Part shown: positions 8,283-16,503 of the stretch, piece after piece | Layout of the letters: each line of letters starts with the position of its first letter | Position numbering within the stretch: position 1 is the stretch's first letter | Source: Flavobacterium odoriferum | GTDB taxonomy: Bacteria; Bacteroidota; Bacteroidia; Flavobacteriales; Flavobacteriaceae | Length of the DNA stretch: 64,000 nt | Reading direction: 5' to 3' | NCBI RefSeq assembly: GCF_025499515.1 | Contig: NZ_JAMKFA010000001.1 | Coordinates: 1 to 64,000, forward strand | Notes under the pieces: generated by a model | What the model was told of the DNA's origin: nothing | The model's input: only the letters and a program-made list of their open reading frames with translations | Databases searched by the model: none | Position numbers and translations under genes: made by a program

Positions 8283-9716
8283 TTATTGTTTTTTGATTAA
8301 TGGAATTCCGAAATAGAATTCTAATATTTTGGTTCTGAAAATATAATCGTATTTGGTTCTTAAAACTTCTGATTGTGCGTTTACATACAATGTTTGAGCC
8401 TGATTAAAATCAAAAACATTGATTAATCCAACTTCGTATCTTGCTTTTGCATATTCAAACGATAATTTTCGTGCTTCTAAAGTTGTTTCTGCTGCTTCAT
8501 AACTTTCTTTAGCTGAATTTGCATCTGTATAAGCAGTAAAAACAGTTCGTTCAATATCTAATTCTTGCTGTCCAAAATTTAATTTAGCTCTTTCTAATGC
8601 TACTTTACTTCTTTGAACATTGTTTCTTGTTGCAAATCCATTAAAAATAGGAATCGATATTTGCAAACCAAAATTTTGCCCTTTATTATTACTAAACTGA
8701 TCAAAAACTGGTTCTGGTTTTCCTAAAATTGGCGAAAAATTTGGTTGAAGTACAGACTGTCCCGTTCCATCAACATAACCAATAACAGATGTTGGATTAT
8801 CAGCATCTGGTTGAATTCCTACAACTCTATCACTATAAGCTGCTCTGGTACTAAAACTATAAAAACCTGAAATTGTTGGTTGATAAGCTCCTCTTGCAAT
8901 TGCAACATCTTTTTCTGCTAACTCTACATTTGATTGTGCTATTTTCAACTCAGTTCTTGTTTCTTTTGCTTTTTGCATAATATCTTGAGACGATTGCAAT
9001 AAGATTTCCGAATTTAAAGCTGGAATCTGATTTTCATCAATATCAAAATTTTCGAAATCTTCTAATCGTAGCAATTGTGCTAAACTTAATTTAGAAATTA
9101 ATAAAGCATTTTGAGCGGCAATTACTCTTTGTGTATCCGATGCAACCGTTGCTTTAATATCTAATAAATCTCCGTTTGGAACAACTCCTGCTTCAACTAA
9201 CTCTTTGGTTCTTTCCAACTGTTGTAAATTGTATTGTTTCTGTTGTAATTGAACTTTTAAATTTTCCTTGTTAAACAAAATTTGCAAATAAGCATTCGCT
9301 ACATTCAAAGCAATATCTTCTTGCATTTTTGTTAGTTGATATTGAGAAGCAATAATTTGTAAGTTTGATTTTCGAAGTTGTAATTGATTTCTTAAACCAT
9401 TATAGATGTCAACACCAACATTTAATCCCGCAGAAGTAAACTGAGTGGTTTGATTTTCTAATAAACCCGTAGTTATATTTTGATTCAAACCAATATTCCA
9501 TGAGTGGGAAGCATTACCATTGATGTTTGGCAAAAATGCACCAACAGCATCTTTTTTATTAATACTTGCGTTTTTTAAATCTAACTCTGACTGCTGAACA
9601 GAAATATTATTTTTAATAGCATAATCTACGCACTCTTCTAAAGTCCATTTCTTATCCTGTGCCGATAGTTGAAAACCAATCAACAATAGAAAAAGAACTA
9701 TTTTTTTTGTTATCAT
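8283..9716 (-). CDS. TolC family outer-membrane efflux protein
   Basis: An outer-membrane channel of about 477 residues with a signal peptide (MITKKIVLFLLLIGFQLSAQ) and a mature start WTLEECVDYAIKNNISVQQ typical of TolC-like proteins. Two repeats of long helices with AxxxL spacing and two beta-strand hairpins follow, including QISIPIFNGFATRNNVQRSK in the second repeat. The ending ILEFYFGIPLIKK is characteristic of Bacteroidota members. I chose the ATG at 9716 because it starts the signal peptide cleanly; an in-frame ATG at 9737 would add seven charged residues. The gene is the first of a two-gene operon with the adaptor. Confidence 0.88.
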   Translation of the reverse strand: MITKKIVLFLLLIGFQLSAQDKKWTLEECVDYAIKNNISVQQSELDLKNASINKKDAVGAFLPNINGNASHSWNIGLNQNITTGLLENQTTQFTSAGLNVGVDIYNGLRNQLQLRKSNLQIIASQYQLTKMQEDIALNVANAYLQILFNKENLKVQLQQKQYNLQQLERTKELVEAGVVPNGDLLDIKATVASDTQRVIAAQNALLISKLSLAQLLRLEDFENFDIDENQIPALNSEILLQSSQDIMQKAKETRTELKIAQSNVELAEKDVAIARGAYQPTISGFYSFSTRAAYSDRVVGIQPDADNPTSVIGYVDGTGQSVLQPNFSPILGKPEPVFDQFSNNKGQNFGLQISIPIFNGFATRNNVQRSKVALERAKLNFGQQELDIERTVFTAYTDANSAKESYEAAETTLEARKLSFEYAKARYEVGLINVFDFNQAQTLYVNAQSEVLRTKYDYIFRTKILEFYFGIPLIKKQ

Positions 9717-9831
9717 TTTATGTGCTTTAATTCTCATTTCCTATAAGACCTCTTTTTCATTATTTTGTTACAGCATATCGATTAAAATTTTACTTTTACA
9801 TCGAAAAAAATCGAACTTATATTTTGTTATA

Positions 9832-11223
9832 ATGAAAACAATTATTGCTTTTACTCTTGTTTTTTGCTTGTTTTTTGCAGTGATTTCTTGCGGAACCACT
9901 AGCAAAATAGAAGCGCTAAAACCTGCACCGTCAAACAATGCTCCTGTAGTTTATAAAAACAAAACTTCGTTTGTGGCTATGCCTGTTGAAGTTACATTAA
10001 AAGAAATTGAAAGCCAGTTGAACAAAAATTTAACTGGACTAATTTATAACGATTCGATTCTGAGCGACGATAAAACCGAAATGAAAATTTGGAAAACAGC
10101 TCCTATCAAATTAACTGAAAAAGACGGAAATATTGTTTCGGTTATTCCAATGAAAATTTGGGCAAAATTCAAATACGGAACCGATTTTATGGGTTTGAAT
10201 GATACTAGAGAGGTGAATTTAAACGGAACCATCACGTTAAATAGCAAAACGCATTTAACCAATTGGAAACTTACTACAGTTTCTAAATTAGAAGATTTTG
10301 AATGGAGCGAAAGTCCAAGTATTTTAGTTGCAGGAAAAAATGTTCCTATTACTTACATTATCAATCCAACACTAAGTATTTTTAAATCGAAAATTGCAAA
10401 AAAAATTGATAAAGCCATTGACGAAACTTGCGATTTTAAACCTCAAGTATTATCGGTTTTAGAAAAGTTAAGCACTCCTTTTTTAACCAGCGAGCAATAT
10501 GAAACGTGGTTTAAAATGGTTCCGATGGAATTGTATGTAACCGAAGCCAAACTATCAAAATCAAAAATCACTTTGAACATGGGTTTAAAATGTAACATGC
10601 AAACTATGGTGGGACAAGAGCCTAAAAATAGTTTTGATGCTACCAAAATTGTATTAAAACCTGTAGCTTCAATTCCGGAAAACACGACGGCTTCTGTGGT
10701 GGCAGTTTCTACCTATGAAAGTGCAAGTAAAATTGTAACTAAAAATTTCCAAGGTCAAGAATTTGCATCAGGAAGTAGAAAAATCACGGTACAAAAGGTT
10801 GATTTATGGCAAAAAGACGGCAAAATGATTATTGCTTTAGATATTTTAGGAAGTATTAACGGCACCATTTATTTGTCGGGAATTCCGAATTATAATCCTA
10901 TTTCTAAAGAAATTTACTTTGACCAAATGGATTATGTGTTAAACACAAAAGGGATTTTAACAAAATCGGCAAATTGGCTTTTACAAGGAACTATTTTAAG
11001 AAAAATTCAAGAAAACTGTCGCTACTCGATAAAAGGAAATTTAGAAGAAGGTAAGAAAAGCATGAATCCGTATTTATCAAATTATTCACCTATGAAAGGT
11101 GTTTTTGTAAATGGAACTTTAAACGATTTCGAATTTGAAAAAGTAGAATTAACGGATAAGGCAATAATTGCATTCATAACCACTTCTGGAAAAATGAGTA
11201 TAAGTATTGATGGAATGGAATAA
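9832..11223 (+). CDS. DUF4403 family lipoprotein
   Basis: A 463-residue protein with a lipoprotein signal (cleavage before the Cys in VISCGTT, about residue 20). The sequence and length fit the DUF4403 family, with paired elongated beta-rich halves, SPSILVAGKNVPITYIINP in the middle, and the ending GVFVNGTLNDFEFEKVELTD. The family resembles tubular lipid-binding folds in overall pattern, but its function is not established, so none is assigned. It is anchored to the periplasmic or outer membrane. The gene is divergent from the efflux operon and convergent with the oxidase assembly operon across a strong bidirectional hairpin. Confidence 0.82.
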   Translation: MKTIIAFTLVFCLFFAVISCGTTSKIEALKPAPSNNAPVVYKNKTSFVAMPVEVTLKEIESQLNKNLTGLIYNDSILSDDKTEMKIWKTAPIKLTEKDGNIVSVIPMKIWAKFKYGTDFMGLNDTREVNLNGTITLNSKTHLTNWKLTTVSKLEDFEWSESPSILVAGKNVPITYIINPTLSIFKSKIAKKIDKAIDETCDFKPQVLSVLEKLSTPFLTSEQYETWFKMVPMELYVTEAKLSKSKITLNMGLKCNMQTMVGQEPKNSFDATKIVLKPVASIPENTTASVVAVSTYESASKIVTKNFQGQEFASGSRKITVQKVDLWQKDGKMIIALDILGSINGTIYLSGIPNYNPISKEIYFDQMDYVLNTKGILTKSANWLLQGTILRKIQENCRYSIKGNLEEGKKSMNPYLSNYSPMKGVFVNGTLNDFEFEKVELTDKAIIAFITTSGKMSISIDGME

Positions 11224-11254
11224 AAAAAGGCGTTTCAATTGAAACGCCTTTTTT
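11222..11254. terminator. Bidirectional rho-independent terminator
   Basis: A near-perfect palindrome with stem GGCGTTTC / GAAACGCC, an AATT loop, an A tract before and a T tract after. It serves the DUF4403 gene on the plus strand and the oxidase assembly operon on the minus strand. Confidence 0.88.
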
Positions 11255-11256
11255 AT

Positions 11257-11529
11257 TTAAAGTTCTTTCTTCTTTCCGTACTTCAATCGGTAAATGGCGT
11301 AACCTAAGACACCAACTAATATATATGGAATTGCCATTAAATACACAATTCCGTCGTTAACGGCTTCTGCTTTTACTCCTCCTTCTTCGCTTTCCAGAGC
11401 AGCTCGACACATGGCGCACTGAGCTTTTGAGGCAATAGGTAATAGGCAATAGGCAATAGTAAAAACAACTATTTGTAAGCTTTTTCCCTTTTTGCTTTTC
11501 CCTTTTCCCTTTTTATCTTTAGTGCACAT
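11257..11529 (-). CDS. Small membrane protein at the end of the oxidase assembly operon, with a repeat-derived N-terminus
   Basis: A 90-residue protein. The C-terminal part looks conserved and functional: a mature start after SKAQ, then CAMCRAALESEEGG with a CxxC pair, and one membrane helix (YLMAIPYILVGVLGYAIYRL). The N-terminal 34 residues are unusual. Residues 4-17 (KDKKGKGKSKKGKS) are encoded by the array at 11482-11516, and residues AYCLLPIA by the array at 11431-11458. This suggests that the normal signal peptide has been rewritten by 7-base repeats. The start codon overlaps the preceding DUF420 gene by 11 bases. Similar short proteins occur beside the oxidase assembly genes of flavobacteria. 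Function unknown, possibly a metal or heme handling accessory (inference from the CxxC and context). Confidence 0.7.
   Translation of the reverse strand: MCTKDKKGKGKSKKGKSLQIVVFTIAYCLLPIASKAQCAMCRAALESEEGGVKAEAVNDGIVYLMAIPYILVGVLGYAIYRLKYGKKKEL
11431..11458. repeat. Heptanucleotide tandem array, GGCAATA-type, four units
   Basis: Four consecutive 7-base units, three GGCAATA and one GGTAATA, lying inside the N-terminal codons of the small membrane protein gene. A second array of another heptamer starts 23 bases further on. Confidence 0.9.
11482..11516. repeat. Heptanucleotide tandem array, TTTTCCC-type, five units
   Basis: Five consecutive 7-base units: three TTTTCCC and two variants (TTTTTGC, TTTTTAT). 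The array encodes the Lys/Gly-rich N-terminal residues of the small membrane protein on the minus strand. Confidence 0.85.
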
Positions 11530-12058
11530 AATACGGAGAAATCATTAAATAAACAACAACGCCAGTAACCGCAACATATAACCAAATTGGGAACGTGATT
11601 TTTGCAATACGTTTATGCTTATCAAATTGTTCTGACAAAGCTTTTACATAGGTAGTTAGCACTAATGGAATAATGATAACTGATAATACAATGTGCGTAA
11701 TCAAAATGAAATAATAAAAATATTTCACAATACCTTCTCCTCCAAATTTTGTTGAATCAGATGTCATATGATAGGCAACATACATTCCTAAAAAAGCAAC
11801 CGAACAAGCTATTGCTGTTTTCATTAAGTTTTCGTGTAATTTTCTATTTCCGTTTTTAATTGCAACCACAGCACCAATTAAAACAAAAGCTGTTATACCA
11901 TTAATTGTTGCATAAATTGGCGGTAAAAACGACAATGGTTGTACATCAAAACCCATTTTTCTTAGATTCACCCCAAAAAGTAGTGCTACAACAGCTGGAA
12001 TAGCAATTGATAATACCACAATTAGTTTGTTGTATTTTGTTTCTTTATTCGTTTCCAT
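11519..12058 (-). CDS. DUF420 membrane protein, probable cytochrome oxidase assembly factor
   Basis: A 179-residue protein with about five membrane helices, matching the DUF420 family. Members of this family sit in oxidase clusters, and the Bacillus relative CtaM is needed for assembly of heme-copper oxidases (family knowledge). Visible marks are FLPPIYATINGITAFVLIG, the His-containing NRKLHENLMKTAIA, YHMTSDS and ILITHIVLSVIIIPLVLTTY, where the conserved histidines could bind heme or metal. It follows the SCO gene by one base and overlaps the next gene by 11 bases, so the three are translationally coupled. Residue-level function is not proven. Confidence 0.85.
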   Translation of the reverse strand: METNKETKYNKLIVVLSIAIPAVVALLFGVNLRKMGFDVQPLSFLPPIYATINGITAFVLIGAVVAIKNGNRKLHENLMKTAIACSVAFLGMYVAYHMTSDSTKFGGEGIVKYFYYFILITHIVLSVIIIPLVLTTYVKALSEQFDKHKRIAKITFPIWLYVAVTGVVVYLMISPYYVH

Positions 12059-12059
12059 A

Positions 12060-12686
12060 TTATTCTTCTAATAATTTTTTAATATCTTCTTTGATGGCTT
12101 GCACTCCTTCTGCTTCTAATCCATCATAATATAAAATTGGATTACCTTGTACGTCTTTTCTACATCTAATTTTACCTTCTTTATCTACTAAAGCAAATAA
12201 TCCAGAATGTTCAAATCCGCCAGCTGCTTTATAATTTTCTCCTGCAAATAAATTAAATCCTTTATTAGCTAAATCATAAATATATTTTTTATCGCCGGTT
12301 AAAAAATGCCAATTATAATGTTTTACACCTAATAAATCGGCATGTTCTTTTAAAACTTTAGTTGTATCATGTTCTGGATCGATTGTGATAGATGCCAAAC
12401 CAAAACTTGGATTTCCATAGAATTCATCTTGTAATTGCAACATGCTTTGATTCATTTTTGGACAAATTGTTGGGCAAGTTGAAAAAAAGAATTCCACCAC
12501 ATATACTTTTCCTAAATAATCTTTGTCTGAAATTTTCTTATTGTTTTGATCCGTCAATTCGAATGTTGGAACAGGTCCAATTTCTACTAAATCAGATTTT
12601 TGAAACTTAGCTATTATCTTTGGGATTGCCCAAATTCCGAAAATCAGAATAATGAATGAAATTCCGATGTATGATTTATTTTTCAT
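12060..12686 (-). CDS. SCO family copper-delivery protein for cytochrome oxidase
   Basis: A 208-residue membrane-anchored thioredoxin-fold protein that helps place copper in the CuA site of oxidase subunit II. One N-terminal membrane helix (about residues 6-25) is followed by FELTDQNNKKISDKDYLGKVYVVEFFFS. The copper-binding CxxxC lies in CPTICPKM, and a later His lies in FEHSGLFALVDKEG. ITIDPEHDT is also typical. It overlaps the upstream thioredoxin-like gene by 11 bases (12676-12686) and precedes DUF420 by one base. The CuA-bearing partner CoxB is encoded about 41 kb away at 53604-54752. Confidence 0.92.
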   Translation of the reverse strand: MKNKSYIGISFIILIFGIWAIPKIIAKFQKSDLVEIGPVPTFELTDQNNKKISDKDYLGKVYVVEFFFSTCPTICPKMNQSMLQLQDEFYGNPSFGLASITIDPEHDTTKVLKEHADLLGVKHYNWHFLTGDKKYIYDLANKGFNLFAGENYKAAGGFEHSGLFALVDKEGKIRCRKDVQGNPILYYDGLEAEGVQAIKEDIKKLLEE

Positions 12687-13395
12687 TACTATTTTTATTT
12701 GCTTTTGAAACGTTTTCTTCGATTTTATCCCTAAAAGCGTCTTTACGTTTGTTTTTATTCTTTTTTAAAGCTAAACGATATTCGCGAAGTATAATTTTAA
12801 TATCATCGGTCATTTCGTTGTGTAAATCTGCTGCCGAAATGGTATTGTAGCTTTCCTTATATTCATCCACACCTTTTTTATTTTTACCTTTTCTACCTCT
12901 ATGGTTTAACTCCTTATCAACAATAATTACAGCTGGAGTTCCTAAATTTTCATCTAATTTTCCTGTTAATTTGTAACTATCATAAAACGATTGAATTTCA
13001 TTTGGTGAGGCAAAAACGAATTTCCATCCAGTCATTTCACCTGTAATTGGTGCCAACTCATCAATAATTTGTTTGGCTTTAGCTTCGTTTCCTTTTGGGG
13101 TAACCATTACCATTTGAAAATCGGTAAAACCTTTGTATTTGTTGTAAATTTTTTGATTCAGGTTGAAAAAATTTCCTCTGTTCTCAATTACATTATTCCC
13201 GACAAAACCTAAAACCGTGATTTTCCCTTTTAATGCAATTTTAGAAGTATCTAAACTAGTCCAATTTTGAGGAATTTCGGAGTTGTTTTTAGAAAGCGTT
13301 GGTAAAAAAAGTGAATTATGAGAAGCGGTCGAAAATATAAGGTAAATCACAATTGGCAAAGCAAATAGTGAAATGAGGACAATTTTATTTTTCAT
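12676..13395 (-). CDS. Cysteine-free thioredoxin-fold (SCO-like) membrane-anchored protein
   Basis: A 239-residue protein with an N-terminal membrane anchor (MKNKIVLISLFALPIVIYLI). A thioredoxin-like pattern follows: GKITVLGFVGNNVIENRGNF where SCO proteins carry the CxxxC loop, QMVMVTPKGNE, and a cis-Pro-like GTPAVIIVDKE. The whole protein contains no cysteine, so it cannot do thiol redox or CxxxC copper chemistry. The tail (about residues 205-239) is strongly basic. It is encoded directly upstream of and overlapping the true SCO gene, which points to a role as SCO partner or scaffold. That role is inference. A hairpin at 13426-13454 separates it from the subunit IV gene. Confidence 0.7.
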   Translation of the reverse strand: MKNKIVLISLFALPIVIYLIFSTASHNSLFLPTLSKNNSEIPQNWTSLDTSKIALKGKITVLGFVGNNVIENRGNFFNLNQKIYNKYKGFTDFQMVMVTPKGNEAKAKQIIDELAPITGEMTGWKFVFASPNEIQSFYDSYKLTGKLDENLGTPAVIIVDKELNHRGRKGKNKKGVDEYKESYNTISAADLHNEMTDDIKIILREYRLALKKNKNKRKDAFRDKIEENVSKANKNSNEK

Positions 13396-13425
13396 TTGTT
13401 AACCATATTTAGTTCATACAAAAGT

Positions 13426-13454
13426 AAAAAAAATCCCGATGTAAATCGGGATTT
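13426..13454 (-). terminator. Hairpin terminator or attenuator inside the oxidase operon
   Basis: A 10-base perfect stem AAATCCCGAT / ATCGGGATTT, followed on the minus strand by a T tract. It lies between the subunit IV gene and the assembly genes, so it probably reduces rather than fully blocks expression of the downstream genes, for which no separate promoter is obvious. Confidence 0.8.
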
Positions 13455-13472
13455 AGATATAGAAAACAAATG

Positions 13473-13823
13473 TTAAAAATTCCATTTAATAAAACCTGTT
13501 TTATAAACATCGAATACATAACCTCCTTCGATTAGAATTATAAAGCAAAGGTATAAGATTAAGAAAACTACTGTCCAAACAATAGATCTTCTGAACCATT
13601 TTTTCTCACCTTCCATGTGCATGAATGCCCAAGTAATGTAGTATGCTTTAACAACAGTTAAGATAATGAATAACCAGTTAAGTAGATTCATACTTAAGAA
13701 ATTATTAAAGTATAAAGATTTAGGTTTATAAATACCAAATAATACTTCAACGATAGTAATTACAGAAAGTATTCCAAACACTATCCATATTCTTTTTGTA
13801 TTTGATTCGTGTGCGTGTGCCAT
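13473..13823 (-). CDS. Cytochrome c oxidase subunit IV family protein
   Basis: A 116-residue small membrane subunit with three predicted helices. It starts with a His-containing leader (MAHAHESNTKRIW) and includes LNWLFIILTVVKAYYITWAF followed by MHMEGEKKWFRRS. This TVxKAYYIxxxFMHM(E/K)xE pattern is the prokaryotic COX4 signature. Subunit IV stabilises the oxidase core and has no cofactor (family knowledge). It follows the second subunit III gene by 20 bases in the cyoE-led operon. Confidence 0.88.
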   Translation of the reverse strand: MAHAHESNTKRIWIVFGILSVITIVEVLFGIYKPKSLYFNNFLSMNLLNWLFIILTVVKAYYITWAFMHMEGEKKWFRRSIVWTVVFLILYLCFIILIEGGYVFDVYKTGFIKWNF

Positions 13824-13843
13824 GATATATTTTTATTAAAATA

Positions 13844-14827
13844 TTATACTAAGTAGAAGAAAGTAAATACAAACACCCATACTAAATCGACAAAGTGCCA
13901 GTATAATCCAACTTTTTCAACCATTTCGTAACTTTTTCTTTTCTCGTATGTACCTAATAACACATTAAAGAAAATGATGATATTAATTAATACCCCTGTA
14001 AATACGTGGAAACCGTGGAAACCAGTAATAAAGAAGAAAAAGTTTGCGAATAATTTACTACCATATTCATTTCTAACCAAGTTAGCACCTTCTACTACAT
14101 ATTTAGTATCTGCTAATCTTTTGATAGATTCTTCTCTTGATAAAACAACTTTCTTTTTAGTAGTTGGGTCAATTGTTTCAACTCTAACTAAAATATTTTC
14201 ATGTGCTTTAAAACCTTGAATAATTTCATTAGCAGAATGACTTGGAATTGTAGCTTCATCCATAAACCAAACTCCATTATTTCTTGAGTGTTGTGTTCTA
14301 TCCTCAGGTAAAACAGCGGCAAAATCGGCTAATTTAACTCTTTCATAGTTTCCATCTTCACCTTTTTTAACAAATTGTAAGATTGAACCTCCTGAAGTTT
14401 CTACTGCACCAAACTCACCTTTGATGAAGTTTTTCCATTCCCAAGCTTGCGAACCTAAGAAGATAAAACCTCCCACAATAGTAAGTGCCATGTAAACAGC
14501 AACTTTATTTTTTTTCATGTGGTGACCTGCATCTACAGCTAATACCATAGTTACAGATGAGAAGATTAAGATAAAAGTCATTAAAGCCACATAATACATT
14601 GGTGCATCTACACCATGTGCAAAAGGAAAGTGGTTAAAAACTTCGTCTGCAATAGGCCAAGTTTCGATGAATTTGAATCTTGAAAAACCGTACGCAGCTA
14701 AGAATCCTGAAAAGGTTAATGCATCTGATAAGATGAAAAACCACATCATCATTTTACCATAGGTTGCTCCTAATGGTCCTGGACCTCCGTCTAAAGCGTG
14801 TTCGTTTGAAATAACTGTCGCTCCCAT
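13844..14827 (-). CDS. Cytochrome c oxidase subunit III with a large soluble insertion
   Basis: A 327-residue heme-copper oxidase subunit III (CoxP-like). The helices include GKMMMWFFILSDALTFSGFL near the N-terminus, and GFHGFHVFTGVLINII and GLYWHFVDLVWVFVFTFFYL near the end; the last two are the subunit III signatures. Between two membrane helices lies a charged soluble insert at about residues 140-255, not present in the shorter neighbouring subunit III. A similar long form occurs in flavobacteria, paired with the short one. It is the middle gene of the cyoE-coxIII-coxIII-coxIV series. The function of the insert is unknown. Confidence 0.9.
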   Translation of the reverse strand: MGATVISNEHALDGGPGPLGATYGKMMMWFFILSDALTFSGFLAAYGFSRFKFIETWPIADEVFNHFPFAHGVDAPMYYVALMTFILIFSSVTMVLAVDAGHHMKKNKVAVYMALTIVGGFIFLGSQAWEWKNFIKGEFGAVETSGGSILQFVKKGEDGNYERVKLADFAAVLPEDRTQHSRNNGVWFMDEATIPSHSANEIIQGFKAHENILVRVETIDPTTKKKVVLSREESIKRLADTKYVVEGANLVRNEYGSKLFANFFFFITGFHGFHVFTGVLINIIIFFNVLLGTYEKRKSYEMVEKVGLYWHFVDLVWVFVFTFFYLV

Positions 14828-14872
14828 AAATTTTTTAATTGTTAAAAAGTTCCCAAATTTATTATTTTTTTT

Positions 14873-15460
14873 CTATTTGAAAAAATAGAAAAACAAAAAC
14901 AAATAAACCCAAATAAAATCCATAAAGTGCCAATACATCGCACTTAGCTCTATACCAAGGGTTTGAGCCGAATTGTATTTTTGTTTATAATGATTATAAA
15001 TTACTACTAAAAGCGAAATAATACCTCCTAAAAGGTGTGCAATGTGAACTAAAACCGCAATATACAAGAATGAAGTTGTTACATTACTTTCGCTTCCTGT
15101 AAAGAAATAGCCGTTTTCGATTACTTGTCCAAATCCTTTAAATTGTAATACTATAAACGCAATTCCAAGCGCTAAAGTAAGCAATAAAAAGGTTGTAGCC
15201 ATACTTCTGTTATCTTTTTTTGTAGCTTGTAATGCTAAATAAAAAGTAAAACTACTTACTAACATAGCTACCGTACTGATTACAAAAGCAGAAGGTAATA
15301 CAAAATCTTTTAACCAATCAGGTCTTGACTTACTTACTACGTAAGCACTTGTTAATCCAGCGAAAATCATACAAATGCTAATCATTCCAAACCACAACAA
15401 TAATTTGTAGGTTTTACCTTTGCGAGCTTGTTCTTCTTCAAAAGTCATTCTATTTTCCAT
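14873..15460 (-). CDS. Cytochrome c oxidase subunit III (short form)
   Basis: A 195-residue heme-copper oxidase subunit III of about five membrane helices. The terminal motif AMYWHFMDFIWVYLFLFFY is the family signature, and HIAHLLGGIISLLVV matches the preceding helix pair. It is the normal size for short CoxO-type subunits. It lies two bases after cyoE, so translation is probably coupled, and 45 bases before the long subunit III. Having two adjacent subunit III genes, one short and one long, is usual for Bacteroidota oxidases. Which one is stoichiometric with CoxA is not visible. Confidence 0.9.
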   Translation of the reverse strand: MENRMTFEEEQARKGKTYKLLLWFGMISICMIFAGLTSAYVVSKSRPDWLKDFVLPSAFVISTVAMLVSSFTFYLALQATKKDNRSMATTFLLLTLALGIAFIVLQFKGFGQVIENGYFFTGSESNVTTSFLYIAVLVHIAHLLGGIISLLVVIYNHYKQKYNSAQTLGIELSAMYWHFMDFIWVYLFLFFYFFK

Positions 15461-15462
15461 AA

Positions 15463-16365
15463 CTATCGTAAAAATTTATCTATAACATATATTATTTGCA
15501 ACAAAGAAATATAAGACACACTCACAATCATAAGTTTTCTTGCTGCTTTTGCATCCATTTGTTTGTGTAATTGTACTGCGTAAAACAACATCCATAATCC
15601 TAACAAAAACACAATTACCGCTGCAGTTTTTGATAAAATCAAGTTTCCGGTGAATCCGAAAGCTGGAATTATCGAAGCTAAAATCATCCAAATGGTATAT
15701 AATATGGTTTGTAAAGCTGTTTTTTTATCTTTTTTACCTGTTGGCAACATAAAGAAACCTGCTTTTTTGTAATCGTCGTATAAAAACCAACCGATTGCCC
15801 AAAAGTGTGGAAATTGCCAAAAGAATTGAATGATAAACAACGTTCCTGCTTCAATTCCGAAATGGCCTGTTGCTGCTACCCAACCCAACATAAACGGAAT
15901 GGCTCCAGGGAACGCACCTACAAAAACCGACAAAGGTGTAACTGTTTTTAAAGGTGTGTATAAACTAACATACATAAAAATCGAAATCGCACCAAACATG
16001 GCCGTTTTTGGATTTACGTTGTACAATATAATTAATCCTAAAATGGTAAGAATAGTTCCTAAAATGAACGCAAATTGCTTAGACATACTACCTGATGGTA
16101 ACGGACGGTTTTTAGTTCGGTCCATTAAAGTATCTAAATCTTTTTCAATAATTTGATTGAAAACATTAGAAGCACCCACCATGCAATAACCACCAACTAC
16201 TAACAATAGTAAAACAGACCATTGAAATGGTTGTTCGTCATTGAATCCTAATAAATAACCTGCAAGCGTTGAGACCACAACACTAATTGACAATCGTGCC
16301 TTAGTAATCGCCACAAAGTCTTTGTAAAGTGATTTTTTGTTTTGGGGTTGCGTAATGGTTTCCAA
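15463..16365 (-). CDS. cyoE: Heme O synthase (protoheme IX farnesyltransferase)
   Basis: A 300-residue UbiA-superfamily membrane enzyme that farnesylates heme b to heme O for heme-copper oxidases. The prenyl-diphosphate-binding Asp motif is NVFNQIIEKDLDTLMDRTKN (about residues 66-85). The second Asp-containing loop follows PHFWAIGWFLYDDYKKAGFF. About nine helices are visible. The start is a TTG at 16365: it gives METITQPQ, an in-frame TAA lies four codons upstream, and the next Met is far inside. It is the first gene of the oxidase operon, with a -7 element at 16394-16401 and a heptamer array just upstream. The name ctaB is equally used. Confidence 0.93.
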   Translation of the reverse strand: METITQPQNKKSLYKDFVAITKARLSISVVVSTLAGYLLGFNDEQPFQWSVLLLLVVGGYCMVGASNVFNQIIEKDLDTLMDRTKNRPLPSGSMSKQFAFILGTILTILGLIILYNVNPKTAMFGAISIFMYVSLYTPLKTVTPLSVFVGAFPGAIPFMLGWVAATGHFGIEAGTLFIIQFFWQFPHFWAIGWFLYDDYKKAGFFMLPTGKKDKKTALQTILYTIWMILASIIPAFGFTGNLILSKTAAVIVFLLGLWMLFYAVQLHKQMDAKAARKLMIVSVSYISLLQIIYVIDKFLR

Positions 16366-16393
16366 TGCTTTTTATTTTGCGCTAAATTGCGTG

Positions 16394-16401
16394 CAAAGAT
16401 A
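16394..16401 (-). promoter_or_regulatory. Promoter -7 element (TATCTTTG) of the cyoE oxidase operon
   Basis: A TAnnTTTG match 28 bases before the TTG start. The region where the -33 element should lie is occupied by a heptamer array that begins nine bases upstream. Confidence 0.6.
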
Positions 16402-16409
16402 CGATATGA

Positions 16410-16437
16410 AATTTAGAATTTGGAATTTAGAATTTAG
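16410..16437. repeat. Heptanucleotide tandem array, AATTTAG-type, four units
   Basis: Four consecutive 7-base units, three AATTTAG and one AATTTGG, directly upstream of the oxidase operon -7 element. Confidence 0.88.
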
Positions 16438-16503
16438 AAAATTCGTTAAAAATTGGGAATTATTGAGTTTATAATAATAGAAAAGGATAATTACCACAAA
16501 AAA

